DNA of 45,329 nt from Plantactinospora alkalitolerans (GCF_015690345.1 NZ_JADPUN010000407.1:1-45329); one strand, 5' to 3'; shown: positions 33,270 to 41,675, counted from the first letter of the stretch. Notes: generated by a model not told the origin, from the letters alone. Numbers and translations are program-made.

Positions 33270-33528
33270 CAGAAGTCGTCCACCGTGATCCCGACGCCGC
33301 CTCTCCCAGGCTCGCGACCGCCGCTCCCCGGGGTTCAGGGTGCCAGCAGATCCGGTGGCGAACCACGGATATCGAGAAAGGCAGACGGCAGGAAGGTACT
33401 GGACGATCTCGCCGAGAACCCGGCGACGTCGGCTTCCCTCGACCCGCCGGTTCGGGTTCCTGGTGACATGCCAGGTTATGCCGCGAAGGCGGTGCCGGTT
33501 GCGGTAGGTGTAAAGGAGGAGGTGTCCG

Positions 33529-35136
33529 ATGACGCTGCCGTACGCGACCTTGCCGGGCGACCTCGACCACCTGATCGCCGACGAGCACGTGGTGGCGAAC
33601 CGCCTCTTCGAGCACCTCGGGGCCGGACGTGGTGACCGACGCATGCTGGTCGACCAGGTGAGTTACGGCCGCGCCCTGCACGCCCACGCCGAGGAGGAGG
33701 TGTTGTATCCGGCGTTGGCCGAGATCGGCGCCGCCGTGGATGCCGAGGAGGGGCGGGACGAGCACCAGGCCCTCAAGAGGCTGCTCGTCCTGCTTGACCA
33801 TGCGGATCCTGGCAGCCGCGAATTCGAGCGGGCGCTGAACAAGCTCATCGGCGGTATCCGGCACCACATCGAGAAGGAGGAACGGGAGTTCCTGCCGGCG
33901 CTGCGTCGGGCGGTGGGCGCGGAGGAGATGGGTCGGCTCGGCGAGCGGTACCTCGCCGCCAAGCGGTCGGTCCCGGTCCGCTCGCATCCCACCGTCCCGC
34001 CGACCGGACGCCGTCGCAGGCTCATGCACGTGGGCGCCGGGTTCATGGACAAGGTACGCGACCGGGTGTCCGGACGCAGCAACGTCCTGTCGACCGACGC
34101 CTCCTGGCTGCTCGACACCCAGGCCCAGCGGATCCTCGACACCTGGTCCCGACTGGTACTGGCCCCGTACGAACTCCTCACCCTCGAGCAGGCCCGCCAG
34201 CAGCCGAGCCTCGCCGACACGGCGATAGAGATCCTGCAGCAGGACGGGCGGCCGACGGACCCCGAGGAGGTCGGATCGGCAGCGGACGTCACCGTACCCG
34301 GCCCGGGTGGTGATCTGGTCGTACGCGTCTACAAGCCGCTCGGCCAGACCTCCGATCCGGTGCCCATCGTGATGTGGGTGCACGGTGGCGGTTGGGTCCT
34401 GTTCACGAACGACGACTATGACGCGTCCTGCCGCGCCCTGGTCAACCGGACGGGCGCGATCGTGGTGTCGCCGGAGTATCGCAAGGCTCCCGAGCACGTG
34501 TTCCCGGCCGCTCACGAGGACGTGCTGGCCACCTACCGGTGGCTCCGGACCAACGCCACCGGCCTCGGCGGCGACCCGTCACGCATCGCCATCGGTGGCG
34601 AGGGCGTCGGGGCGAACATGGCAGCCGCGACCTGCGGTCAGCTCAAGCAGGCAGGTGAGCCATTGCCCGTGGCGCAGGTGCTCGTATGTCCGCTGACCAC
34701 CACCGCCCAGTACGGCGCGTCCATGCGGGACGCCGCAGACGCACGACCGCTGAATCGTCCACTGCTGTCCTGGATGATGATGCACGCCTTCCTTGGCGTG
34801 ACGGACAGTCTGAAGGACCCCAGGGTCGATCTGCTCAGGCTCTCCGCGCAGGGCCTCGCCGGTCTGCCGCCGACACTGACCGTCACCACCGACCGTGACG
34901 TGCTGCAGAGCCAGGGTGACGAGTGGTGCGCCCGCTTGGAGGCCGCCGGCGTGCGGGCCACGTCGGTCCGTTACGGGGCAGTGATGCACGACTTCTTCGG
35001 CCTTGCCGCGGTGCTGGACAAGGCCGGGCACGCCCAAGAGGAGGTCGCCCTGCACCTGCGCCAGGCGTTCGGGGAGGCCCCGGCCGCACATCCGTTGGAT
35101 GGTGCACCGATGCGAGCGCCCAAGGTCATCGGGTGA
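33529..35136 (+). CDS. Hemerythrin domain fused to an alpha/beta hydrolase lacking the catalytic serine
   Basis: The 535-residue protein starts at ATG 33529 behind a strong GGAGGAGGTG. Residues ~8-145 are a hemerythrin HHE domain: LIADEHVVANRLFEHL, YGRALHAHAEEEVLYPALAE, DEHQALKRLLVLLDH and GIRHHIEKEEREFLPALRR supply the His/Glu ligands of a di-iron site. Residues ~250-520 are an alpha/beta hydrolase of the HSL/esterase (fold-3) type with oxyanion HGGG at 285-288, an Asp in TDRDVLQSQGDEW (D457) and His487 in MHDFF. The nucleophile elbow, normally GxSxG, reads GEGVG (357-361), with Gly359 where Ser is expected. So it is probably a non-catalytic or repurposed hydrolase tied to a di-iron oxygen or redox sensor. 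It is divergent from the MscS gene. Confidence 0.9.
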   Translation: MTLPYATLPGDLDHLIADEHVVANRLFEHLGAGRGDRRMLVDQVSYGRALHAHAEEEVLYPALAEIGAAVDAEEGRDEHQALKRLLVLLDHADPGSREFERALNKLIGGIRHHIEKEEREFLPALRRAVGAEEMGRLGERYLAAKRSVPVRSHPTVPPTGRRRRLMHVGAGFMDKVRDRVSGRSNVLSTDASWLLDTQAQRILDTWSRLVLAPYELLTLEQARQQPSLADTAIEILQQDGRPTDPEEVGSAADVTVPGPGGDLVVRVYKPLGQTSDPVPIVMWVHGGGWVLFTNDDYDASCRALVNRTGAIVVSPEYRKAPEHVFPAAHEDVLATYRWLRTNATGLGGDPSRIAIGGEGVGANMAAATCGQLKQAGEPLPVAQVLVCPLTTTAQYGASMRDAADARPLNRPLLSWMMMHAFLGVTDSLKDPRVDLLRLSAQGLAGLPPTLTVTTDRDVLQSQGDEWCARLEAAGVRATSVRYGAVMHDFFGLAAVLDKAGHAQEEVALHLRQAFGEAPAAHPLDGAPMRAPKVIG

Positions 35137-35147
35137 CGCTGGCTGCC

Positions 35148-35415
35148 ATGTCGTGGATCGTCCAGCTGCTGGCCTCGCCCGTACAACGGTGTGTCGCCGG
35201 CTCGCGGACGGTTCGGCGCCGGCGCTGTCGGGCGAACTGGTCGAGGAGGTCCGGATCCGGGTGGGGCTGGGCATCGTCGGCGACCGGTACTTCGGCAAGC
35301 ATGCGCATCGCGACACACCCGTGACCGTGATCGCGCAGGAGTCCATGCCGCCCGGCGTTGATCTGGTGCAGGTCCGGCGGAACCTCCTCGCTGCCGGCAT
35401 CGCCGTTTTGGGTCA
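35148..35415 (+). pseudogene. MOSC-domain protein, frameshifted and truncated
   Basis: From ATG 35148 one frame reads SWIVQLLASPVQRCV, then another continues RRLADGSAPALSGELVEEVR, IRVGLGIVGDRYFGKHAHRD and TPVTVIAQESMPPGVDLVQV. The motif RxGLGIVGDRYFGxxAHRDxxVT is that of MOSC proteins, which handle molybdenum-cofactor sulfur or related ligands. A frameshift near 35195 and loss of the C-terminus after about residue 88 make it non-functional. It runs directly into VOC debris on the other strand. Confidence 0.7.
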
Positions 35416-35600
35416 GCCTAGGGCGAGGAGGCAGGACTCGTTGCCTTCCGAGTCGGCGAGGACGGTCCACGGGACATCGTGGTCCAAGTCGATGGCGATG
35501 GCGATGGCGATGGCGATGGCGATGGCGATGGCGATGGCGATGGCGCCGAGGGTCGCAGTCTGGCCGCCTCGGCCCCCAGTGTCCTGAGTCGTTGATTCAT
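35413..35600 (-). pseudogene. C-terminal remnant of a VOC-family gene
   Basis: Reading the minus strand, the end is DLDHDVPWTVLADSEGNESC then LLALG and a TGA at 35413-35415, the standard last strand of glyoxalase-like VOC proteins (WTVLADPEGNEFC). Just upstream the frame is taken over by Ala-Ile repeats from the (GCCATC)9 tract. Beyond that, RLRTLGAEAARL in a different frame looks like the preceding VOC helix. Repeat expansion and a frameshift appear to have disrupted the gene. Confidence 0.6.
35491..35544. repeat. Perfect hexanucleotide microsatellite (GATGGC)9
   Basis: Nine uninterrupted copies of GATGGC make 54 bp. On the opposite strand it is (GCCATC)9, which reads Ala-Ile in the VOC remnant frame. 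It is the only perfect short tandem array of this length in the window. Confidence 0.95.
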
Positions 35601-35774
35601 TGTTGGATTGTGGTACGGGCGATGGTCGGGGCGGCCCACGCCGACACGGTACGACTCTGCATCCGGTGCCGAGCCAATATCACTGCTCGGCGCAAGCCCG
35701 TTGCGGTTGGCGGGATACCCGCCGGGCGAGGGCTCAGGGCCGGGCTGATCCTCCCGGCTCTGGGTCCCACCGGG

Positions 35775-36356
35775 TCAGGCTGTCGCCATCTGGCGGATGT
35801 GTTTGCCCTCGGCGAACTCCTCGACCATCTTGGCGCAGAAGGCCGGGAGGTCGCTGGGGCTGCGGCTGGTGACCAGGCCGTTGTCGACCTGCACCTGTTG
35901 GTCCACCCAGGTCCCACCCGCGTTGCGGATGTCGGTGCGCAGGCTGGGGAACGAGGTGACGGTCCGGCCGTTGACGATCCCGGTCTCGACCAACGACCAG
36001 GGGCCGTGGCAGATCGCCGCCACCGGCTTCTGTTGCTGGAAGAACGCCCGGACGAAGTCCATCGCCTGCGGGTTCATCCGGAGCCGGTCGGGGTTGACCG
36101 TCCCGCCTGGCAGCAACAGCGCATCGTAGTCGGCCGCGTCGGCCTCGTTCACGGTCCGGTCCACCCGATAGCGGTTGGCGGGATCGATGTCCTGGTTCAT
36201 CGACTGGATCTCGCCGGATTTCAACGAGATCAGGTGAACCTCCGCCCCCGCCTGCTCCGCGGCGGCCCGGGACTGGGTGTACTCCACGTCCTCCACCCCG
36301 TCGGCGGCGAGACAAGCGACTCGCTTGCCGGTCAGTGGCTGCTGGCTCTGCGCCAT
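35775..36356 (-). CDS. DJ-1/PfpI family protein (type 1 glutamine amidotransferase-like)
   Basis: The 193-residue protein starts at ATG 36356 with AGGGAG about 7 nt upstream. Motifs: KRVACLAADGVEDVEYTQSR with the conserved Glu, YDALLLPGGTVNPDRLR, FVRAFFQQQKPVAAICHGPW with nucleophile C116 next to H117, and DIRNAGGTWVDQQVQVDNGL. This is the PfpI/YhbO branch, linked to proteolysis or repair of glyoxal-damaged macromolecules under stress. The gene is divergent from an aldo-keto reductase, and both suit aldehyde stress. Confidence 0.94.
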   Translation of the reverse strand: MAQSQQPLTGKRVACLAADGVEDVEYTQSRAAAEQAGAEVHLISLKSGEIQSMNQDIDPANRYRVDRTVNEADAADYDALLLPGGTVNPDRLRMNPQAMDFVRAFFQQQKPVAAICHGPWSLVETGIVNGRTVTSFPSLRTDIRNAGGTWVDQQVQVDNGLVTSRSPSDLPAFCAKMVEEFAEGKHIRQMATA

Positions 36357-36596
36357 TTTGCGGCTCCCTTCGTGGCGCCGCCCCGTCGGCGGCGCATCGC
36401 TCGCTCGCGGTCGCCTTCCCGGTGCGGGCACCGGCAAACAGGCCAGCAAACACCGCTCGAGGGCGGACAATCGGGCCACATGCCCGCTGCACACCGACGG
36501 GTCTGGGTGGAGAGGTCGCGCTACGAGGGTGTGCCGCCTGTCGCAGCGGGTAACGCAGCCGAGACCCTGGTATCCCGGGCTCCCGGAAAGGCCCTC

Positions 36597-37439
36597 ATGA
36601 CCCTCGCTGCCGACGTGATCGAGCTGCCGTCCGGCCAGACGATGCCCGTTCTCGGCCAGGGAACCTGGTACCTCGGCGAGCGCCCCGCGAGGCGGCGAGA
36701 CGAGATAGCCGCCCTACGCGCCGGGCTCGGCCTGGGCATGACCGTGATCGACACTGCGGAGATGTACGGTGACGGCGCTTCCGAGGAACTCGTCGGCGAG
36801 GCGATCATCGGACGACGCGCCGACGTCTTTCTCGTCGACAAGGTGCTGCCGTCCAATGCCAGCCGACGGGGAACAGTGCAGGCCTGCCGCCGCAGCCTGC
36901 AACGACTCGGCGTCGACCACATCGACCTCTACCTGCTGCACTGGCGCGGCACGCATCCACTCGACGAGACGATCGAGGCGTTCGCAGAACTCGTCGGCGC
37001 CGGTGACATCGGGCAGTGGGGTGTGAGCAACTTCGATCTCTCCGACATGACGGAGCTACTCGAGGCGGGCGGGACTTCCTGCGCGACCAATCAGATCCTG
37101 TACAACCTCACCCGCCGTGGTCCCGAGTACGACCTCCTGCCGTGGCTACGCGAGCACCGAATCCCGGTGATGGCGTACTCGCCGATCGAGCAGGGCCGAC
37201 TGCTCGGCCACCCCCAGGTCGCGGAGGTCGCCGCCCGGCACGGGGCCACGCCCGCTCAAGTGGCGCTGGCCTGGCTGCTGCGGCAGGAGATGGTCGCGGC
37301 CATCCCCCGATCGTCCAAGCCCGAACACACCCGGGAGAACGCGGACGCGCGCAACCTGCATCTGACTGACGAGGACGTGGCGGCACTCGACACGGCGTTC
37401 CCGCGGCCGGTCAGCCCACAACCGCTGGAGATGTTGTAG
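36597..37439 (+). CDS. Aldo/keto reductase
   Basis: The 280-residue TIM-barrel oxidoreductase starts at ATG 36597, after GGAAAGG. The catalytic tetrad is visible: D52 and Y57 in DTAEMYGDG, K82 in FLVDKVLPS and H115 in LYLLHWRG. The NADPH-binding end shows VAAIPRSSKPEHTRENADA. It resembles bacterial AKRs that reduce aldehydes and methylglyoxal. A strong hairpin follows 20 bp downstream, so transcription likely ends here. The divergent DJ-1/PfpI gene 240 bp away points to a shared role in reactive-carbonyl defence, which is inference from context. Confidence 0.94.
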   Translation: MTLAADVIELPSGQTMPVLGQGTWYLGERPARRRDEIAALRAGLGLGMTVIDTAEMYGDGASEELVGEAIIGRRADVFLVDKVLPSNASRRGTVQACRRSLQRLGVDHIDLYLLHWRGTHPLDETIEAFAELVGAGDIGQWGVSNFDLSDMTELLEAGGTSCATNQILYNLTRRGPEYDLLPWLREHRIPVMAYSPIEQGRLLGHPQVAEVAARHGATPAQVALAWLLRQEMVAAIPRSSKPEHTRENADARNLHLTDEDVAALDTAFPRPVSPQPLEML

Positions 37440-37459
37440 CGTCACCGACCGTTTCGGCA

Positions 37460-37487
37460 GACGGCGCCGGTCGAGGTCGGCGCCGTC
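37460..37487 (+). terminator. Terminator hairpin after the aldo/keto reductase
   Basis: GACGGCGCCG at 37460-37469 and CGGCGCCGTC at 37478-37487 form a perfect 10-bp GC-only-core stem with an 8-nt loop. It starts 20 bp past the stop codon. Confidence 0.8.
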
Positions 37488-37851
37488 CGATCGGCGATCC
37501 GGCGGTGCAGGGCGGTGAGCGGCGGGCTGACGGTGGTGTAACGCTCGCGCACCCCTCCCGGGGGGTTGGCCCGGGCCAACTCGACGGCCGTCGCCATGGC
37601 CGGGTCAGCAGCGGTCGGCGGTTGCCCGGTGGCGGCTCGTCGCGTAGCCCGACGTCACCGCTGTCCCGGCCCCCGATCAGGGAAGACCTGCTCTGGGTCC
37701 GACAGGTGGCCTTGGCGGTCAACAGCTTGAGCACGGGTCGGCCGCCGACCGTGACATCCCAGCAGCGGCTCGTCGGCGAACACCGCACACGATCTCAGCC
37801 CGTTTGCGGGTGATCAGCTCCCGCGCCGTCTTCGAGCCGGTCGCCTGACCG
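37488..37851. other. Gap with no recognisable gene
   Basis: No domain-bearing frame was found, although a minus-strand piece (WDVTVGGRPVLKLLTAKA) looks protein-like. It holds a perfect 16-bp palindrome, GTTGGCCCGGGCCAAC, at 37566-37581. Confidence 0.45.
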
Positions 37852-38535
37852 TCAGCTCCCCGATGGCGGGGGGCGACGCGCGAGCCGGCGGATGAGAGGC
37901 ACCTGGTACAGACCGGCGCTGGTGACGGCGTAGAAGACCGGCAGCAGGACGAAGATCACCAGGCCGGCGAGCGGTGCGACCAGGTACCCGATGAGCCCTG
38001 CGGCGACATAGAGGATGACCCCGACGAGTGCCCGCAGCCGCTCGGCGGGAAAATGCCGTTCACTCACCTTCTCTTCGAGCAGGTCCTGGCGCCGAGCCAG
38101 GTAATGGAAGAACGCCAGCCAGCTGGCGCAGAGCAGCGCGCCGATCAGCGAGTAGAAGGCGACGGCCACGCGTTGGTCCTGCTGGTCGTGCTCTTGAAGC
38201 GCGTGCGAGACGACGGCGGTCGGGAACGGCAGCAGCGCGGTGCTGAACAGGACGAGGAGGTTCACCCAGTGCAGGCCCCGATCACTTTCCTTGACGCGAT
38301 TGAACGAACCCTTGTGGTTCAGCCAGACGATGGCGACGTAGGCGTACGAGGCGAGATAGGCGAGGTAACTCGGCCACTGCCCCAGCAGCCCCGACAGCAG
38401 GTGACCGGGCGATACGTCTGGCACCCGGAGATCCAGCACGAGCAGCGTGATGATGATGGCGAAGACGGCATCGCTGAACGCTATGGCACGGCTGGTGTCC
38501 GACCGGGTGCCCATGTCGTCGGTTGGCCTGTTCAC
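37852..38535 (-). CDS. TMEM175-family potassium channel-like protein
   Basis: About 227 residues from GTG 38535 (ATG 38514 is an alternative). The first helix carries RAIAFSDAVFAIIITLLVLD, the FSDAVFAI filter-region motif of bacterial TMEM175 (formerly DUF1211). Further helices are YLAYLASYAYVAIVWLNHKG, LLVLFSTALLPFPTAVVSHA, VAFYSLIGALLCASWLAFFH, ALVGVILYVAAGLIGYLVAP and LVIFVLLPVFYAVTSAG: six in total, as in the family. It should conduct K+ across the inner membrane. It stands alone, between a gap and the upstream dehydrogenase relic. Confidence 0.93.
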   Translation of the reverse strand: MNRPTDDMGTRSDTSRAIAFSDAVFAIIITLLVLDLRVPDVSPGHLLSGLLGQWPSYLAYLASYAYVAIVWLNHKGSFNRVKESDRGLHWVNLLVLFSTALLPFPTAVVSHALQEHDQQDQRVAVAFYSLIGALLCASWLAFFHYLARRQDLLEEKVSERHFPAERLRALVGVILYVAAGLIGYLVAPLAGLVIFVLLPVFYAVTSAGLYQVPLIRRLARRPPPSGS

Positions 38536-38691
38536 GGCTGGTGGCTACCCACCGACGGCCACGGTAACCAGCTCCGCGCAACCGAACCAATAGTGCGAAT
38601 CGCGAGGTCTGGGGCGAAGCGGATTGCAAGAATTCGACCGCCAGACGGTCTCGGAGTCGCCGCAGGGCGGAATCTTCACACGGGGTAGTGG

Positions 38692-39096
38692 ATGAAAACG
38701 GTCGTGTACGACGGGCCACGGATGGTCAGCGTCTAGGAGGTGCCGGACGCCAGGATCGAGCGACCGACGGACGCCCTGGTACGCATCACGACGACGAACA
38801 TCTGCGGATCCGACCTGCACCTGTACGACGGGCGCACGGATCTACAGAAGCAGGGGAAGGCGCCGTTCGACTACGGCATGTTCTGGTTCAAGGGGCAGAG
38901 CATGGGCACCGGTCAGTGCAACGTGAAGAACTACAACCGGCAGTTGATGAACCTCATCGCGAACCACAAGGCCGAACCCTCTTTTCTGGTGTCGCACGAG
39001 CTGAAGCTGGACCAGGCACCGGAGGGGTATCGGAACTTCGATGTCCGCGCTGATGGCTGGACCAAGGTGCTGCTGCACCCGGACGGCGGACGTTGA
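38692..39096 (+). pseudogene. Formaldehyde dehydrogenase-type zinc ADH with nonsense codon and internal deletion
   Basis: ATG 38692 opens KTVVYDGPRMVSV, then TAG at 38734-38736, then in the same frame EVPDARIERPTDALVRITTT and NICGSDLHLYDGRTD, the zinc-ADH N-terminus with catalytic Cys. It next jumps to APFDYGMFWFKGQSMGTGQC, NVKNYNRQLMNLIANHKAEP and LKLDQAPEGYRNFDVRADGW, the C-terminus of glutathione-independent formaldehyde dehydrogenases. About 240 residues, including the structural zinc and most of the cofactor domain, are missing. It therefore carries two independent lesions. An intact relative is encoded 1 kb downstream. Confidence 0.9.
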
Positions 39097-39161
39097 CGAC
39101 GATTTGGCCGCATGAGACGCGGAGGCGGTACCCGGTGTGGGTGCCGCCTCCCTCGGGTTGG

Positions 39162-39440
39162 TTACCCGAGGAAGGTCGCCGCCGCACGAGCCGCAGGCGG
39201 TACCGGCCATGGCTTTCTCGTTCTCCCACACCGCCGTAGGCAGCCGCGGCATCGCCTGCGGATCGTCGTGACCCGCCCATTCCGCCGGGACCAGCAGCTC
39301 TTGCGTTCCGCGCCCGACAGCATCCCTTCCACGAACTCCACGGCGGTCCGGCGCGGCTCCGTCCGAACCAACCGGCACGAGACATCCGTCACCGCCTTGC
39401 CCAGACGGCGGTCAGTTGACCGCTGACGGAACTCATCGAG
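39162..39440 (-). pseudogene. IS701-type transposase N-terminal remnant
   Basis: One frame reads VRTEPRRTAVEFVEGMLSGA then ERKSCW, and a neighbouring frame continues with PAEWAGHDDPQAMPRLP and TAVWENEKAM. EPRRxAxEFVEGMLSGAERKxCWxxAExAGHxxPxAMQRLLRxAVWD is the N-terminal signature of IS701-family transposases. A frameshift near 39300 and loss of everything after about residue 70 leave it dead. Confidence 0.7.
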
Positions 39441-39546
39441 TGTCCGAATCACACATACGAGACCATCCGATATGAGATGGTTTGCGTCTGAAGGACGCCG
39501 TTTACCGACGGCACTCACACGAGCAGATCAAGCGACGGGGGCGGAC

Positions 39547-40035
39547 ATGCGGTGGCTGATCGGTGGAGCGGTCGCGCTGGCCGGCGGGATGGTCGCCCGG
39601 CGGCTGCTCGGCGGGGCTGGCCGGAGCAACGACCAGTGGCAACGGGGTCAGGCACGGCGGCGCGGGCCGAGGTGGCATGTGGCGACGGTGAACCGACCGG
39701 CCGGTGACGTCGCTCCGGGCGGACAGTTCCCCGAGCCGCTGGCCGGGCTCGGCGACGCCGTCGAGATCCAGGTCCGGCCGGCTGCTGGCGGCCGGGGCAC
39801 CGAGATCGCCGTACGGCTGCGCGACGGCGCCCGACTCCCTCTTGCCGCCGCCGCCCGGCGGGCCGCCGGCCGGGATCCCGAACAGGCGATCCGGGCCGCG
39901 CTGCGAGAGTCGAAACAGTTGATCGAGACCAGTGAGGTTCTCCACCCGGACTATCCGCCCACCACCGAGTCGACTCCGTTGAACAAGCCACTGCAGATGG
40001 CCACCCGACAGGGTCGGCGGGAGGGACGGCTGTGA
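39547..40035 (+). CDS. Conserved hypothetical with N-terminal membrane anchor
   Basis: The 162-residue protein starts at ATG 39547. A hydrophobic N-terminus (MRWLIGGAVALAGGMVARRL) precedes a soluble domain with WHVATVNRPAGDVAPGGQFP, EPLAGLGDAVEIQVRPAAGG and RGTEIAVRLRDGA. The second half is a helix with ESKQLIETSEVLHPD. The Pro-Leu-Gly-Asp pattern and RGTEI strand recall actinobacterial SRPBCC-like proteins found next to zinc alcohol dehydrogenases, but I cannot name the family with certainty. Its stop overlaps the start of the ADH gene, so they are translationally coupled. Confidence 0.75.
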   Translation: MRWLIGGAVALAGGMVARRLLGGAGRSNDQWQRGQARRRGPRWHVATVNRPAGDVAPGGQFPEPLAGLGDAVEIQVRPAAGGRGTEIAVRLRDGARLPLAAAARRAAGRDPEQAIRAALRESKQLIETSEVLHPDYPPTTESTPLNKPLQMATRQGRREGRL

Positions 40036-41207
40036 AGGCACTGGTCTGGGAGGGAGCCAACGAACTCGCGGTGCGGCAGGTTCCGGACCCGAAGATCCGC
40101 AACGAGCAGGACGCCATCGTCCGGGTCCGCCGGACCGTGACCTGCGGATCGGACCTGCACCTGCTCGGCGGGTACATCCCGTTCATGGAACGCGGCGACG
40201 TCCTCGGGCACGAGTTCCTCGGCGAGATCGTCGAGGTCGGCCCGCAGGTACGCAACCACAAAGTAGGCGACCGGGTCGTCGTCTGCTCGTTCATCTCCTG
40301 CGGCAAATGCTGGTACTGCCAGCAACAACAGTTCTCGCTGTGCGACAACGGCAACACGAACCCGGCGATCACCGAGAACGTCTGGGGCTCAGCGCCCGGA
40401 GGCTGCTACGGCTACTCGCACGCCCTCGGGGGCTTCGCCGGCAGCCACGCCGAGTACATCCGCGTCCCCTACGCCGACCAGGGCGCCTTCACCGTCCCGG
40501 ACGCGGTGAGCGACGAACGCGCGCTGTTTGCCTCCGACTCCGCCCCGACCGGCTGGATGGGCGCCGACCTCGCCGGGGTGAAACCGGGCGATGTCGTTGC
40601 GGTCTGGGGCGCCGGGGCGGTAGGACAGATGGCGGCCCGCGCATCCGTGCTGCTCGGCGCCGACCGGGTGATCGTCATCGACCGACTCGACAACCGGCTC
40701 CAGATGGCCCAGACGCATCTCGGCGTCGAGACGCTGAACTACGAGCAGCAGGACATCGGCGCCGAGTTGCTGGAGCGCAGTGGCGGTCGAGGCCCGGACG
40801 TCTGCATCGAGGCCGTCGGGATGGAAGCACACAGCAACGGTCCGCAACTCTGGTACGACCAGGTCAAGCAACAGTTGCGGATCGAGTCCGACCGACCGAT
40901 CGCCGCCCGGGAGGCGATCTACAACTGCCGCAAAGGCGGCAGCGTGTTCGTCCTGGGCGTGTTCGCCGGCCTGGTGGACAAGTTCCCGCTCGGCGCGCTG
41001 ATGAACAAGGGACTGACCCTGCGCGGCGCCCAACAGCACGGACAGCGCTACATTCCCATGCTGCTGGAGCGGATGGCCCGCGGCGAACTGGTCACCGAGC
41101 ACCTCGCGACGCACACCATGCCGTTGGACGAAGCTCCACGCGGCTACGAGATGTTCAAACAGAAGCTCGACGGATGCGTACGGGCCGTCTTCCAGCCCAC
41201 CAGCTGA
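40032..41207 (+). CDS. Zinc-dependent alcohol/formaldehyde dehydrogenase
   Basis: The 391-residue medium-chain dehydrogenase uses GTG 40032, which overlaps the preceding stop. Catalytic zinc ligands are C38 (TVTCGSDLH) and H60-E61 (VLGHEFLGE). The structural zinc lobe is C90, C93, C96 and C104 (CGKCWYC...SLC). The cofactor site is VVAVWGAGAVGQMAARASVL with an acidic VIVIDRLD strand, which favours NAD+. The insert near 120-140 and the C-terminal GALMNKGLTLRGAQQHGQRY resemble formaldehyde dehydrogenase-like ADHs. It likely oxidises formaldehyde or small alcohols and is the working counterpart of the pseudogene at 38.7 kb. Confidence 0.94.
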   Translation: MKALVWEGANELAVRQVPDPKIRNEQDAIVRVRRTVTCGSDLHLLGGYIPFMERGDVLGHEFLGEIVEVGPQVRNHKVGDRVVVCSFISCGKCWYCQQQQFSLCDNGNTNPAITENVWGSAPGGCYGYSHALGGFAGSHAEYIRVPYADQGAFTVPDAVSDERALFASDSAPTGWMGADLAGVKPGDVVAVWGAGAVGQMAARASVLLGADRVIVIDRLDNRLQMAQTHLGVETLNYEQQDIGAELLERSGGRGPDVCIEAVGMEAHSNGPQLWYDQVKQQLRIESDRPIAAREAIYNCRKGGSVFVLGVFAGLVDKFPLGALMNKGLTLRGAQQHGQRYIPMLLERMARGELVTEHLATHTMPLDEAPRGYEMFKQKLDGCVRAVFQPTS

Positions 41208-41273
41208 CCGGTACCGCCGACGCGACCATCACCTCTGCCCTCGCACCTGTGCCGTTCGTAAACCTGGTTCTGG

Positions 41274-41675
41274 CTACGCTGCCTGCGAGTATTCGCTGAT
41301 CATGCCGTGGAGGATCTTCCGCCGCTGTACCCGGATCGTGGCCAGGTCGACCACCGGTGGAGGTGGTGTCTCGCGGTTCGGTGGGCGTTGTGCCCGACCC
41401 TGATGGGGCTGATGGGTCGTTGTAGTGCGTGACGTACTCGTCCAGCACGATCCGCAGGTGCCGCGGGTTGTAGATCAGCATCCGGTCCAGGCGTTCCCGA
41501 CGTACCGTGCGTACCCACCGTTCGGCGTGGGCGTTGGCGCGCGGTGCGCCGGGGGGCTACGCAGGATCTCAATCTCTTCGGCGGTGAACACGTCGTCGAA
41601 GATAGCGGTGTACTTGGTGTCCCGGTCCCGGATCAGAAACCTGAACTGGGACCCTCGGTCCCCGAGGTCCATCGC
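41274..41675 (-). pseudogene. C-terminal half of a DDE integrase-type transposase, frameshifted
   Basis: Starting at ATG 41672 the minus strand reads [40 protein letters not shown], then after a frameshift near 41550 [40 protein letters not shown]. After a second shift near 41400 comes VVDLATIRVQRRKILHGMIS, EYSQAA and a TAG at 41274-41276. The DRD and the later Glu are DDE catalytic residues. The family is that of the N-terminal half at 10.0-10.3 kb, and the sequence begins at the very codon where that half ends. Confidence 0.85.

Noticed and set aside
35358-35590. Plus-strand protein with (Met-Ala)n tail downstream of the MOSC fragment
   Set aside because: The Met-Ala run is just the translated microsatellite; the MOSC domain is already truncated before it.
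37566-37581. Perfect 16-bp palindrome GTTGGCCCGGGCCAAC
   Set aside because: Striking, but it lies in a gap with no gene start nearby and GC-only cores occur by chance in such DNA; kept only as a note.
39462-39481. ACCATC/GATGGT inverted repeat upstream of the 39.5-kb gene
   Set aside because: Only 6-bp arms with an 8-nt spacer; could be an IS end or operator but support is too weak.
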